The notes beneath the pieces are model-generated. The model worked only from the letters and a program-made list of their open reading frames with translations, was not told the origin of the DNA and made no database searches. From positions 1 to 64,000 of the forward strand of contig NZ_RQGH01000035.1 of assembly GCF_004769635.1 (NCBI RefSeq): a DNA stretch of 64,000 nt. Direction: 5' to 3'. Source of the DNA: Leptospira jelokensis. Its GTDB lineage: Bacteria > Spirochaetota > Leptospiria > Leptospirales > Leptospiraceae. Shown here piece after piece: positions 51,253 to 59,350 of the stretch (the stretch's first letter is position 1; each line of letters starts with the position of its first letter). The position numbers and the translations under genes are program-made.

Positions 51253-51945
51253 ATGGATATATTTGATAATACAGAACCAACACTGAAACGTTATCCTTCA
51301 CATCTGGATGAACATAAATTAGATTCAACCCTTGCGCGTGTTACAAAAATCAAAAACAAATACCTGGTGGATCTAATCACGAGAACAAATGAAACTCTGA
51401 AAGATGTAAGAGTATTTGGTCCTGCGATACTGGAAGGGAAAGCTCACGGACGCTCAATAGGATTGAAAAAGAATCAAATGGTTCTCGTAAATTTTATCGG
51501 AGGATCCATTCGCTATCCGGTTGTTGCGAATGTATTTCCATTCTTTGCGGCTGATTCTGATATAAAGAATCTGAATATTTTTTGGGATAAGTTTAAGAGT
51601 ATAATTAACTTTGAAACGGATATCATAGATTTTCATGAATCTGGATATTTTGTCCGCCAAACACAAAACAAAATTCAATTCTATGATTCTAATCTGGGTA
51701 AGATTGGAGAGATTGATTTTACTCAGAAAAAGGTTTCTTGGGAAGCAGACCTAGACATTAAAGGTAACCTCTCAGTTGAAGGTGATATTTCCTTCAAAGG
51801 AGATATGGAAGTAGATGGAGAGATATCGGCCACAAAACTGATTCATTCATATGAGGATGTGACAGCTGGGGAAATTGCTCTGAAAGAACATAGGCACCCA
51901 ACTACTGCACCGGGAGATCCTACAGGGAGCTCAATTCCAGGATGA
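51253..51945 (+). CDS. gpV-like baseplate spike protein
   Basis: 230 residues. N-terminal OB-like strands (DSTLARVTKIKNKYLVDLIT, GRSIGLKKNQMVLVNFIGG), then a regular beta-helix-like stalk of short Gly-rich repeats (GNLSVEGDISFKGDMEVDGE), and the tip EIALKEHRHPTTAPGDPTG. The HxH pattern near the end binds iron or zinc in phage spikes. It caps the tail tube and punctures the envelope. ATGA overlap links it to the hub gene. Confidence 0.8.
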   Translation: MDIFDNTEPTLKRYPSHLDEHKLDSTLARVTKIKNKYLVDLITRTNETLKDVRVFGPAILEGKAHGRSIGLKKNQMVLVNFIGGSIRYPVVANVFPFFAADSDIKNLNIFWDKFKSIINFETDIIDFHESGYFVRQTQNKIQFYDSNLGKIGEIDFTQKKVSWEADLDIKGNLSVEGDISFKGDMEVDGEISATKLIHSYEDVTAGEIALKEHRHPTTAPGDPTGSSIPG

Positions 51946-53591
51946 CAGGACTTAGGATACCATTTTCTGATTATCATTACTATGGTGATTTTGACTCCGA
52001 ACAAAGCTTCGGATATCTAGAGATCCATAGTCCTTTAATTCGCAGTCCTTTTAAATTATTAAGCAAAAATATAAATGGACCTATCGTAAGCAAACGCTCG
52101 CTGAATTTAGGAGGAACCAAACTTTCTTTTTCAGTAAAGTATGAAGCTCTTTATGAGCCAGAAGACGAGATTTCTGGATTTACTTCAGAAAGTGGGGGAG
52201 TGCCATTCGAGTATATCTTTTTCCTCAATTCTGCAGTTTATCTTTTTGTAAGAAATATAGATGGAACATATTTTCAATTAAATGGAGGAGTAATCCGAAA
52301 TGTTCAAAAAAGTACGGATGCTAAAGGAGAAGAGACTAGGACTGTCGAATGTGATGGTTTCGAAAAGATTCTAGAAAATTTCCAAGTAAACCTAGATTTC
52401 GGAACGGAAGATCAAACAAAAAGCAAAAGAACATCCGAAAATATCAGTAGTGCGATTACTGAAATCACTGAAGTAATAAAGTCGCAAGCCAATCTAAAGG
52501 ATGCAGTCTCTTCTATTTGGGATAATTTATTCTACGATTTTATTCAGGGAGCAGTCTTTAAGAGATATCCCTTGTTTGGTGGCAAACGACTGATTGCGAA
52601 ATCTTCCAATCAGATAGAAAATAGTCACTTAATTTTAAATGTCTGCCAAGAGTCTTACTCGCAAAATTTTATCCAACAAGTAATGGTTGCAGGAAATCTT
52701 TCTATTGGTTCTTCGGGAATCTCCATTATGGAATTGATAAGACAGTTCGCATCTCCTCCTCTCTATGAAATATTTGTAGATCCACTTAGTTCAGCACTTT
52801 TAACTGAGGAGTCGTTTGGGTCTGAATCTGAAAGAAGTGGAACGCCTGACCAGGTCGCACCTTTAAGCTTTGTTCCAGGATCAGAAAATTTAAGTGAAGT
52901 ATATTCAGTTCAGAAGCGAAGTGCGAATTTTATTTTTAGGCAAACTCCATACTTCTATTGGGATTATTTGGATCAGTCAACTGAAGGAGGCAGGTATAAA
53001 GTTCTCAGGGGACCTCATTATGAATTGGATTTTGATAAAATTCAAAACGTAAGTCTGAACGAAAGTGCAGACAATGTATATTCCGGAGTCATGGTTTCTC
53101 CAAATATCTCATCACTCTTTGGTTTGGTTCTTTCAAAACCCATTTACAATACGAGTTTGATCACATTAGTTGGTCAGAATGTTTTGACTGTAAAGATTAA
53201 TGGTATGAATATGAAAGGAGAGGTCACCGAAACCAAAAAAAATGATTTTAAAGAAGCTCTCGATAAAATCAGAGATATGATATTCTATATCTTTTGTAAT
53301 CCAAAGAATCTGAAACATATAACAGGATCCGTAAAGATTGCATTCACTCCAGTGAGAGTAGGAGTTCCATTTGTCATCAAAAACAGGCCGAAAAGTGGAT
53401 CCGTTTCTCAGGAAGAAAACTCAAAAGCCAACTTTAACATCAAAGCTATTGAAAGTAGTCTAGGAGATCACGGGTATGTTGTTTCTGTCACAGATACTTT
53501 TAATCCTAATGGTGAAGCTTCATCCAGTATTGAATTTAAGTGGATGGATTCTCCAATCGACTTCACTGACTTACAGTGGGAAGCCAGCTAA
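51942..53591 (+). CDS. Tail hub-like protein
   Basis: 549 residues. Beta-rich N-terminus (RIPFSDYHYYGDFDSEQSFG, LGGTKLSFSVKYEALYEPED) and central helical part (AITEITEVIKSQANLKDAVS). No signature motif was recognised. Position right after the spike and before the sheath fits the gp27/gpD-type baseplate hub that holds the spike. The stop overlaps the next GTG start by 16 bases. Confidence 0.6.
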   Translation: MTGLRIPFSDYHYYGDFDSEQSFGYLEIHSPLIRSPFKLLSKNINGPIVSKRSLNLGGTKLSFSVKYEALYEPEDEISGFTSESGGVPFEYIFFLNSAVYLFVRNIDGTYFQLNGGVIRNVQKSTDAKGEETRTVECDGFEKILENFQVNLDFGTEDQTKSKRTSENISSAITEITEVIKSQANLKDAVSSIWDNLFYDFIQGAVFKRYPLFGGKRLIAKSSNQIENSHLILNVCQESYSQNFIQQVMVAGNLSIGSSGISIMELIRQFASPPLYEIFVDPLSSALLTEESFGSESERSGTPDQVAPLSFVPGSENLSEVYSVQKRSANFIFRQTPYFYWDYLDQSTEGGRYKVLRGPHYELDFDKIQNVSLNESADNVYSGVMVSPNISSLFGLVLSKPIYNTSLITLVGQNVLTVKINGMNMKGEVTETKKNDFKEALDKIRDMIFYIFCNPKNLKHITGSVKIAFTPVRVGVPFVIKNRPKSGSVSQEENSKANFNIKAIESSLGDHGYVVSVTDTFNPNGEASSSIEFKWMDSPIDFTDLQWEAS

Positions 53592-53848
53592 ATTCGCATT
53601 ATTTACCAAGTTCCGATATTTTCACCCATGCTAATCTTTCTGATATGGAAGAAACAGCATCTCAAGATAAATCCATAAAAAAGCAAACTAGTACCAAATC
53701 CAAACTAGAATCTATTCAAGAATTTTTGACTAAGAAGGAATTGGAGAAGGGAGCTATTTCGGAACGTATTCGCAAATACTTTTACAGGATCATTGATAAA
53801 AATCCAAACAAGAGTTTGGAAGAAGTATGGAGAGAAATTTATGGCTAG
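53576..53848 (+). CDS. Small hypothetical tail-region protein
   Basis: 90 residues from a GTG (67 from an internal ATG). Lys/Glu-rich, with helices SKLESIQEFLTKKELEKGAI and YRIIDKNPNKSLEEVWREIY. Family not recognised. It lies between hub and sheath genes and overlaps the sheath start by eight bases. It could be a small chaperone or initiator for tail assembly. Confidence 0.45.
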   Translation: MGSQLNSHYLPSSDIFTHANLSDMEETASQDKSIKKQTSTKSKLESIQEFLTKKELEKGAISERIRKYFYRIIDKNPNKSLEEVWREIYG

Positions 53849-55640
53849 AGCCGTTGAATTTTTAGGAAGAAGTTTTTTTTCTCCCGGTGCTCGAGGCGCA
53901 TTTAGAGCTCAATCTCAACCTGCAGGGCTAAGTCTTGATTTCAATACCCAGATCATTGTAGGTGCATCAGAGAATGGATGGAATTGCAATGATACGAATC
54001 TTCCACTCGATAAACGAGTAATGGAATTTGGATCCGCTGAAGAGGCATTTGCAGTCCTAGGTAACGGTGATCTTGCTGATGCGATAGCGAACGCTTTTTC
54101 TCCATCGAGAGACACAAGATTTTCATCCGGTCCCCAATTGGTTAAAGCCTTATGTGTCTCCGCTAACACCAAGGCAGCGGCAACTTTGAAATCTATCAAA
54201 GCGAGTAATGACATTCAGGTAAAAGCAATTGTTCCAGGGAAAAAAGGAAATGCAATTCGATTGAGAATTTCTTCTTCTGGAAAAGTTGTCCAAATAGGTG
54301 ATGCATCGAATACAAGCCAATCACAACCATTAGTTGCTGATGAGCTTTCGATTCAGTATACAGGAGATGCATCAAACGCAATCCTTGATATAAATAACGA
54401 TCGCCTAGTAGTAACTCTGAGTTCACCAAACGATGGATCTGCTAATCTTTCCGCTGCCTTTACAGAATATGAAACGATTGGTCAGTTGGTGGATTTCATT
54501 AATTCAAGACAAGGATATACTGCGAATGTTATTTCCAGACCAGATAGGAAAAGCAACTTACTAGATCACATTGAGACTTCCGAGAATGTTAACATTGGTG
54601 GCTCAACTAGAATTCTTACAGCCTTACTTCATGAGCAATCAAGATTCATTTCCGGAAGTGGACTTGCAGAAGTTGAAATAGGGAGTTCAATTAGAAAACC
54701 ATTAGCAGATATGACGAGTTTTGCTTACTTGTCAGGTGGTGATTCCACGGCACCAACTCCAACGCATTGGATTGATGCAATCAATATGATTTATGACAAA
54801 GAGGTTGGAGGATTTTTCATTTCTCTTTGCACAGATCTTCTCACTCCTACTTTGCATCTTGCTGATAAATTATCTTTTGGGAACAGTCCAGACGGTTCCA
54901 ATGAAAAATTTGGATCTTCTGGTGTCGATGTTTCCAAAGACATTTCCGCAAGATTGGATGATATCAAACTCGTAAACTCAGAATTTATGGCTTTGGGAAT
55001 GTCGCCAATAACAACGAGGAGAGCTGATCGAGTTTCTTCCAAAACTTATCCAGGATGGATGGGTGGAGTAATTCATAATGCGATTAAAGCTTCGGCAAAT
55101 CTAAGAGAGACTCCTACCTATAAGGATCTTAACATCATTGATGTGCCAGAACAGTACAATCGGGGTGAAATAAATAGGATAATCCAGACTGGTGGGGTTA
55201 TCATCACGCGAAAACCCAACAGAGGTCCATGGAAGTTTGAATTCGCACTTACTTCTTATCAAAAGAACAATATCATTCTCAATCAAACATCAATTGTATG
55301 CACTGCACTCGGTCTAGTGAAAGATTTTAGAGAGTTTCTTCAAGACACGTTTCTTGGGGAGGTTCCAGTCGATCAGGATGCATTCGGAGGAGCACTCACC
55401 GATTCCGATATTCGGACTGCAGTTACGAATCGCTTTCGCTTTACCTATGTTCAACAGTATGGATGGCTAACTCGAAACATCTATACTGGAGAGAGTGCCT
55501 TTTCTGAAAACTTTACAATCAGACGAGATGGTGATGCAATCTACTTCGTTTTTCCAGATGGGAAGTTGGTTTCACCGATCAATTTCATGTTCTTTTTACT
55601 CAATCTCGATGTTGTTCGAGGTTCTTCTACAGGAGAATAA
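53841..55640 (+). CDS. Contractile tail sheath protein
   Basis: 599 residues from the ATG at 53841, chosen because GGAGAGAAATTT precedes it and it overlaps the upstream stop. The protein opens MARAVEFLGRSFFSPGARGA. Beta-rich centre (SGKVVQIGDASNTSQSQPL) and a C-terminal part (GPWKFEFALTSYQKNNIILN, TSIVCTALGLVKDFREFLQD, AVTNRFRFTYVQQYGW) fit phage tail sheath subunits. It forms the outer contracting layer. Tube and chaperone genes follow directly, as in other myophages. Confidence 0.85.
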   Translation: MARAVEFLGRSFFSPGARGAFRAQSQPAGLSLDFNTQIIVGASENGWNCNDTNLPLDKRVMEFGSAEEAFAVLGNGDLADAIANAFSPSRDTRFSSGPQLVKALCVSANTKAAATLKSIKASNDIQVKAIVPGKKGNAIRLRISSSGKVVQIGDASNTSQSQPLVADELSIQYTGDASNAILDINNDRLVVTLSSPNDGSANLSAAFTEYETIGQLVDFINSRQGYTANVISRPDRKSNLLDHIETSENVNIGGSTRILTALLHEQSRFISGSGLAEVEIGSSIRKPLADMTSFAYLSGGDSTAPTPTHWIDAINMIYDKEVGGFFISLCTDLLTPTLHLADKLSFGNSPDGSNEKFGSSGVDVSKDISARLDDIKLVNSEFMALGMSPITTRRADRVSSKTYPGWMGGVIHNAIKASANLRETPTYKDLNIIDVPEQYNRGEINRIIQTGGVIITRKPNRGPWKFEFALTSYQKNNIILNQTSIVCTALGLVKDFREFLQDTFLGEVPVDQDAFGGALTDSDIRTAVTNRFRFTYVQQYGWLTRNIYTGESAFSENFTIRRDGDAIYFVFPDGKLVSPINFMFFLLNLDVVRGSSTGE

Positions 55641-55643
55641 GCA

Positions 55644-56075
55644 ATGCCAACCAATTTACCACCTAATCCCGATATTCTGACTGGAAATGATGCCTTGATT
55701 AAAATCAACGGCCAGACGGTTGGATTCATGACATCTTTGAACGTTACAATTAACAATAACGTTCAGCCAATTAAAGCTTTGGGATTCCGAAAACCGAGAG
55801 GCCTGAAATCTCTTGATTGGTCAGGCCAGGCGAATGGAGAATTCCATATCCTTAGAAGTAAAGTCGATGGTGTTGTAGATATCAATACCAATGATGATAC
55901 GCGAGCTGATGATCTGTATTCAATTCTAGTAATTGATAAGTCCAGTGGTAAAAGGGTCGGTCAATTGATTGGAGCTGTTCAAACAGAAGGTTTTAATCTT
56001 ATGAATAACCAATTTACAAGTCGAAGCGTAAGCTTTGAACTTATGGATTGGGAACCAATGGAAGCTTATAACTAA
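55644..56075 (+). CDS. Tail tube protein
   Basis: 143 residues. Beta-rich (NDALIKINGQTVGFMTSLNV, NVQPIKALGFRKPRGLKSLD, SGQANGEFHILRSKVDGVVD), with the compact size expected for a myophage tube subunit. Position immediately after the sheath and before the tail chaperones supports the call. No conserved signature beyond the fold pattern can be given. Confidence 0.8.
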   Translation: MPTNLPPNPDILTGNDALIKINGQTVGFMTSLNVTINNNVQPIKALGFRKPRGLKSLDWSGQANGEFHILRSKVDGVVDINTNDDTRADDLYSILVIDKSSGKRVGQLIGAVQTEGFNLMNNQFTSRSVSFELMDWEPMEAYN

Positions 56076-56091
56076 TTTTTAAAGGATATTT

Positions 56092-56706
56092 ATGAATATT
56101 TTGCAACCTAACAGAGAAATTACTCTGACTTCCCAAGGAAAAACTTGGATCGCAGAAATAGCGACTCCAAGGATGAATATCGATATCGATTTAGCTGTAG
56201 CAAGAAGGCTAGGGGGTGTGTCACTTGAGAGCGTCCCTGGTGCAACTTATGGATATATTCTTGCATGCAAAACTTTGGAAGTTGTTTTGCGAGTTGTTCC
56301 AGATGAGTTTAAAAAATATCGAGCAGTCGAAGACTATCCTGATCCAGACTTGGTTGCTGAACTCATAAAGCAATATGAAGACAAATCAGCCTCCTTCCGA
56401 GAGGAGTTAAAAAAAAATAGAGACCAAGGAATACATTCAAAAGAATCCAGGAATAATTCAGGACCTCTACTTGATTCAAAAGTTTCACATCCTTCCAAAA
56501 GGAATAAGAAACATAGAAGACATGTTCGAAGAACAGAAGAGTTTTCTTCTGGAGGCGAGCGCGATTCTGGGGGATTTCAGTCGGTACCTAGAGATCCGAC
56601 AAGTAATAATGGAGATAGGCGAGATAGAGAAGGCAGATCCGCTGACTCTAATACCTCCGAGAATTCAGCTTATGCTTCAGGTCGAGGAAGGATTTACCAA
56701 AGCTGA
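56092..56706 (+). CDS. Tail assembly chaperone, frame-0 product
   Basis: 204 residues if read without a shift. Only the first ~108 residues look like a real protein (LAVARRLGGVSLESVPGATY, FKKYRAVEDYPDPDLVAELI). After the A run at 56409-56417 the frame becomes Ser/Arg-rich and is probably not functional. Genes between tail tube and tape measure that overlap by frameshift are a hallmark of tailed phages. The ribosome site AAAGGA lies nine bases before the ATG. Confidence 0.8.
   Translation: MNILQPNREITLTSQGKTWIAEIATPRMNIDIDLAVARRLGGVSLESVPGATYGYILACKTLEVVLRVVPDEFKKYRAVEDYPDPDLVAELIKQYEDKSASFREELKKNRDQGIHSKESRNNSGPLLDSKVSHPSKRNKKHRRHVRRTEEFSSGGERDSGGFQSVPRDPTSNNGDRRDREGRSADSNTSENSAYASGRGRIYQS
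56409..56417 (+). promoter_or_regulatory. A9 slippery site for tail chaperone frameshift
   Basis: Nine A's. Frame 0 reads TTA AAA AAA AAT. The +1 frame has a TAA at 56408-56410 and is open after it, reading ATA GAG ACC AAG through to 56779; the -1 frame hits TAG at 56418-56420. So only a +1 (equal to -2) shift inside this run yields a full-length fusion. Mu uses -2 for this purpose. Loss of one A in the transcript would have the same effect. Confidence 0.75.
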
Positions 56707-56779
56707 TATTCTTACAGAATGTGAAATTAAAAAGCAGAATAGAATACGCGAACTAAGAGAAAGAATAAAGATCGAATAA
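56417..56779 (+). CDS. Tail assembly chaperone, shifted extension
   Basis: About 120 codons in the +1 frame from the A run (IETKEYIQKNPGIIQDLYLI, EDMFEEQKSFLLEASAILGD, LQVEEGFTKADILTECEIKK). Unlike the frame-0 extension this looks like ordinary protein with helices. With residues 1-108 of the upstream frame it gives a fusion of about 228 residues, the equivalent of lambda gpGT. An isolated start at 56471 is possible but has no ribosome site. The tape measure candidate begins right after. Confidence 0.75.
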   Translation: METKEYIQKNPGIIQDLYLIQKFHILPKGIRNIEDMFEEQKSFLLEASAILGDFSRYLEIRQVIMEIGEIEKADPLTLIPPRIQLMLQVEEGFTKADILTECEIKKQNRIRELRERIKIE

Positions 56780-56780
56780 C

Positions 56781-58517
56781 ATGAGTTCAGAGCAAGTCAA
56801 TATTAAAGTCAAACTTAAAGGAGATGACTCTGAGATTTCCAAAATATTCGATAAAATAGGACGCAGAGGAAAAGAGGGATCCAAATTTCCGACTTCTCCT
56901 TCCTCACCGCAAAACTCAAATAATCCTAATTCCTCTTCAAACAGAAAAACAGTAGATAGAGGTTCTTTTCGAGAACAAATAAGGGAAAGTTTTTATAACA
57001 ACAAACATCGAGGAGAAGGAATAGCTTCTGGAGCCCAACAAGCCATCTCCGAAGGAAAGCAGGGAGCTTTCTATTCAACATTGTCTTCAAGTGTGGAGTC
57101 CATGAGAAATTTTATGGTAAAGCATGGAGAGAAGAACAAGGAAAAAGACTCAAATGAAGAAAATAAATCTCCAGAAAGCGCAAGTAAGGCGATCCAAAAT
57201 GCAACCTTTGAAATAACGAATGCCAATTTTAAAGATATAAAGAACGGAAAAGGTCCAAGTGGAAGTTTTCCCGATTCAATTAATGGAGGAAATAGAAATA
57301 TTCCAACTTCCTCGCCTGATAGTGGAGATGAACCGAAAGGCCGAGGATCCTTCATTTCGAAAGCCGCAAGTTCACTTCCATTTGTTGGTGGTGTAATTGC
57401 AGCTGCAACCGCCGGTATGTTGAAACTCGTATCCGATGTTGGACAAAAGCATACGGAAGCAATAATGTCCCAAGCATCAACGATTGGAGCAACTGGTGGT
57501 TATTTCCATAAGGACCAAGGAATGTTCTCTAATGCCGAACTTGCTCAAGCAGTTGTGCAAAGAGGAAGAGTAACCGGAAGAACTGGTGCACAGGAAAGAT
57601 CAATAGATGATCAAGAACTTCGATTCGCCTCCTCACAAGGAGTAGGTGCGAGTGAAGTGATGACTGCAATGGCAAGATTGAGGAAAGGAAATCCTGATGC
57701 GAGTTTAAATTGGTTTAGAGGTGCTGCAACTCAGTCAGGCTTTTCTGGTCTAAAGCAATCGGAGTTTCTCAGTAAAATGTCTGAGATTTCGCAAGCAACT
57801 ATGGCCAAAGGTTACTCTGGTGACATGATGAATTTTGCAAGATTCTCTTCGGGGATAGGTATGTCAGATGGAAGCGATATGAATGCCAATGCAAGAATGG
57901 GAATTGCTGAATCACTCGCAGAAAAAGGAAGGCAAGGATTGTTTGGGGGTGGAGTACTCGGAGCGATGGGACTCGCGAAGGCACTGGAGTCGTCAAATGG
58001 AGATATAATCTCTGCTTCAAAGATGCTCGAAGAGGATCCGAGACTTATGGGACAGGCTTTTGATGAGTTAAGTCCAGAAGCGAAGTGGTTACTTGGGAAA
58101 AAAGAATTGGGAGTTTCTTCCAAAGTAGTGGCTGGATTCAAATTTGATGGGAATAAAGAAATTAGAAGTGAAGCTGATCTTGCAACACCTTATGACAATC
58201 AGTCGCTTAGACTTGATAATGAAGGAAAAAATCTATTTGCAGGTGAGGAGGGAAAGGAGGCGGCTAAGATCGGTTACGAACTCACAAAATCAATGCATGA
58301 GATGTTTAGAGACAACAAAGATGCAATAATGGATGTTTCTAAAACAATCCAAGCAATAGAAAAACCTATGTTAGAGTCTGCTAAGATGGTGGCTTCAGCT
58401 GCAGGGGACACAATTGAAGGAATGAAAAAACTTGCAGATAAGATTTCGAGTTTACTCGGTATCGATGTTTCTACTCCCAAGAAAGTGGAAGTAGTAGGGA
58501 TAAAAGCAAAAAAATGA
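56781..58517 (+). CDS. Tape measure-like protein (short)
   Basis: 578 residues. Position after the chaperones, a Ser/Asn/Lys-rich N-terminus, a hydrophobic segment (SSLPFVGGVIAAATAGMLKL) near 200-220 and long helical stretches (FRDNKDAIMDVSKTIQAIEK) fit a tape measure protein, which sets tail length and enters the membrane. It is shorter than usual, implying a short tail or part of the function elsewhere. The stop overlaps the next ATG as ATGA. Confidence 0.6.
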   Translation: MSSEQVNIKVKLKGDDSEISKIFDKIGRRGKEGSKFPTSPSSPQNSNNPNSSSNRKTVDRGSFREQIRESFYNNKHRGEGIASGAQQAISEGKQGAFYSTLSSSVESMRNFMVKHGEKNKEKDSNEENKSPESASKAIQNATFEITNANFKDIKNGKGPSGSFPDSINGGNRNIPTSSPDSGDEPKGRGSFISKAASSLPFVGGVIAAATAGMLKLVSDVGQKHTEAIMSQASTIGATGGYFHKDQGMFSNAELAQAVVQRGRVTGRTGAQERSIDDQELRFASSQGVGASEVMTAMARLRKGNPDASLNWFRGAATQSGFSGLKQSEFLSKMSEISQATMAKGYSGDMMNFARFSSGIGMSDGSDMNANARMGIAESLAEKGRQGLFGGGVLGAMGLAKALESSNGDIISASKMLEEDPRLMGQAFDELSPEAKWLLGKKELGVSSKVVAGFKFDGNKEIRSEADLATPYDNQSLRLDNEGKNLFAGEEGKEAAKIGYELTKSMHEMFRDNKDAIMDVSKTIQAIEKPMLESAKMVASAAGDTIEGMKKLADKISSLLGIDVSTPKKVEVVGIKAKK

Positions 58518-59293
58518 CAACTTTAAATGAAGAATATGTACGTCGATCGGATGGGAAGGATAACGGTGCAATACTCATAACTTATGCAGCTCCTCCTGAA
58601 GAAACCGTAAAAGATTTTATTGAGACTTGTCTTCCTCTAACCGGCATATTTGAGAGAAACCTAGATATTCCTATAATTTATGGCCATCCAATGTTCCAGG
58701 AAGGTATATCGAAAGAGGGTATTGATGGATTATTGCCAAAGATAGGTGTTGAATGGGCAAGAGACACCCGAGTCGATTATTTAGGTATGAATGAGAAACA
58801 TTTCAAAGGGAACGATTCATTTTTTGAATTCTTAAATTCATTCAATCAGAAACCAGATACTCGAAGGATGCCAAGCGAAAACTTTCTAAAAAGATTTTCT
58901 GAAGCTACTCATTTCCAGCAATTTCAACACACGGTGAAATCAGAAGTAGTTATAACTGGCTTTGCATCTGGAAATGTTGGAAGAAAGGTCTCTCAGTGGA
59001 TGTATGAAGCCATCGATGGAATTTTGTCATTGATGGTCCATGATCTTCCTATATTGCACCAAGGATTAGGAGTGATGATTTATGAAGACTCGGAAACTAA
59101 CTTGTCCAGCTCTGATTTCGCAATGCCAATATTTGGATTTGAAGTAAAAGTAATTCTCACTCAAGTAAGAACAACTTTTAGAACAAAACCGAGCTATCTA
59201 TTTCCAGAAGCAAGAAAATTCGATGTGCATCTAAAAGGTTCCAAATCCAAATTCAGTGGTTCTTTTGGCTTAGAAACGTACGGTCAACCCTGA
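58514..59293 (+). CDS. Hypothetical tail protein
   Basis: 259 residues, with no family recognised. Mixed alpha/beta (DNGAILITYAAPPEETVKDF, HTVKSEVVITGFASGNVG, QVRTTFRTKPSYLFPEARKF). It overlaps the tape measure gene by four bases and is followed by the metallopeptidase-like polyvalent protein. Position would suit a tail or baseplate component. Confidence 0.55.
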   Translation: MTTLNEEYVRRSDGKDNGAILITYAAPPEETVKDFIETCLPLTGIFERNLDIPIIYGHPMFQEGISKEGIDGLLPKIGVEWARDTRVDYLGMNEKHFKGNDSFFEFLNSFNQKPDTRRMPSENFLKRFSEATHFQQFQHTVKSEVVITGFASGNVGRKVSQWMYEAIDGILSLMVHDLPILHQGLGVMIYEDSETNLSSSDFAMPIFGFEVKVILTQVRTTFRTKPSYLFPEARKFDVHLKGSKSKFSGSFGLETYGQP

Positions 59294-59350
59294 AACTATC
59301 TCCGATACGATATTTCCTTCGTAATATAAGATGATATCGAGGCAAACTAA

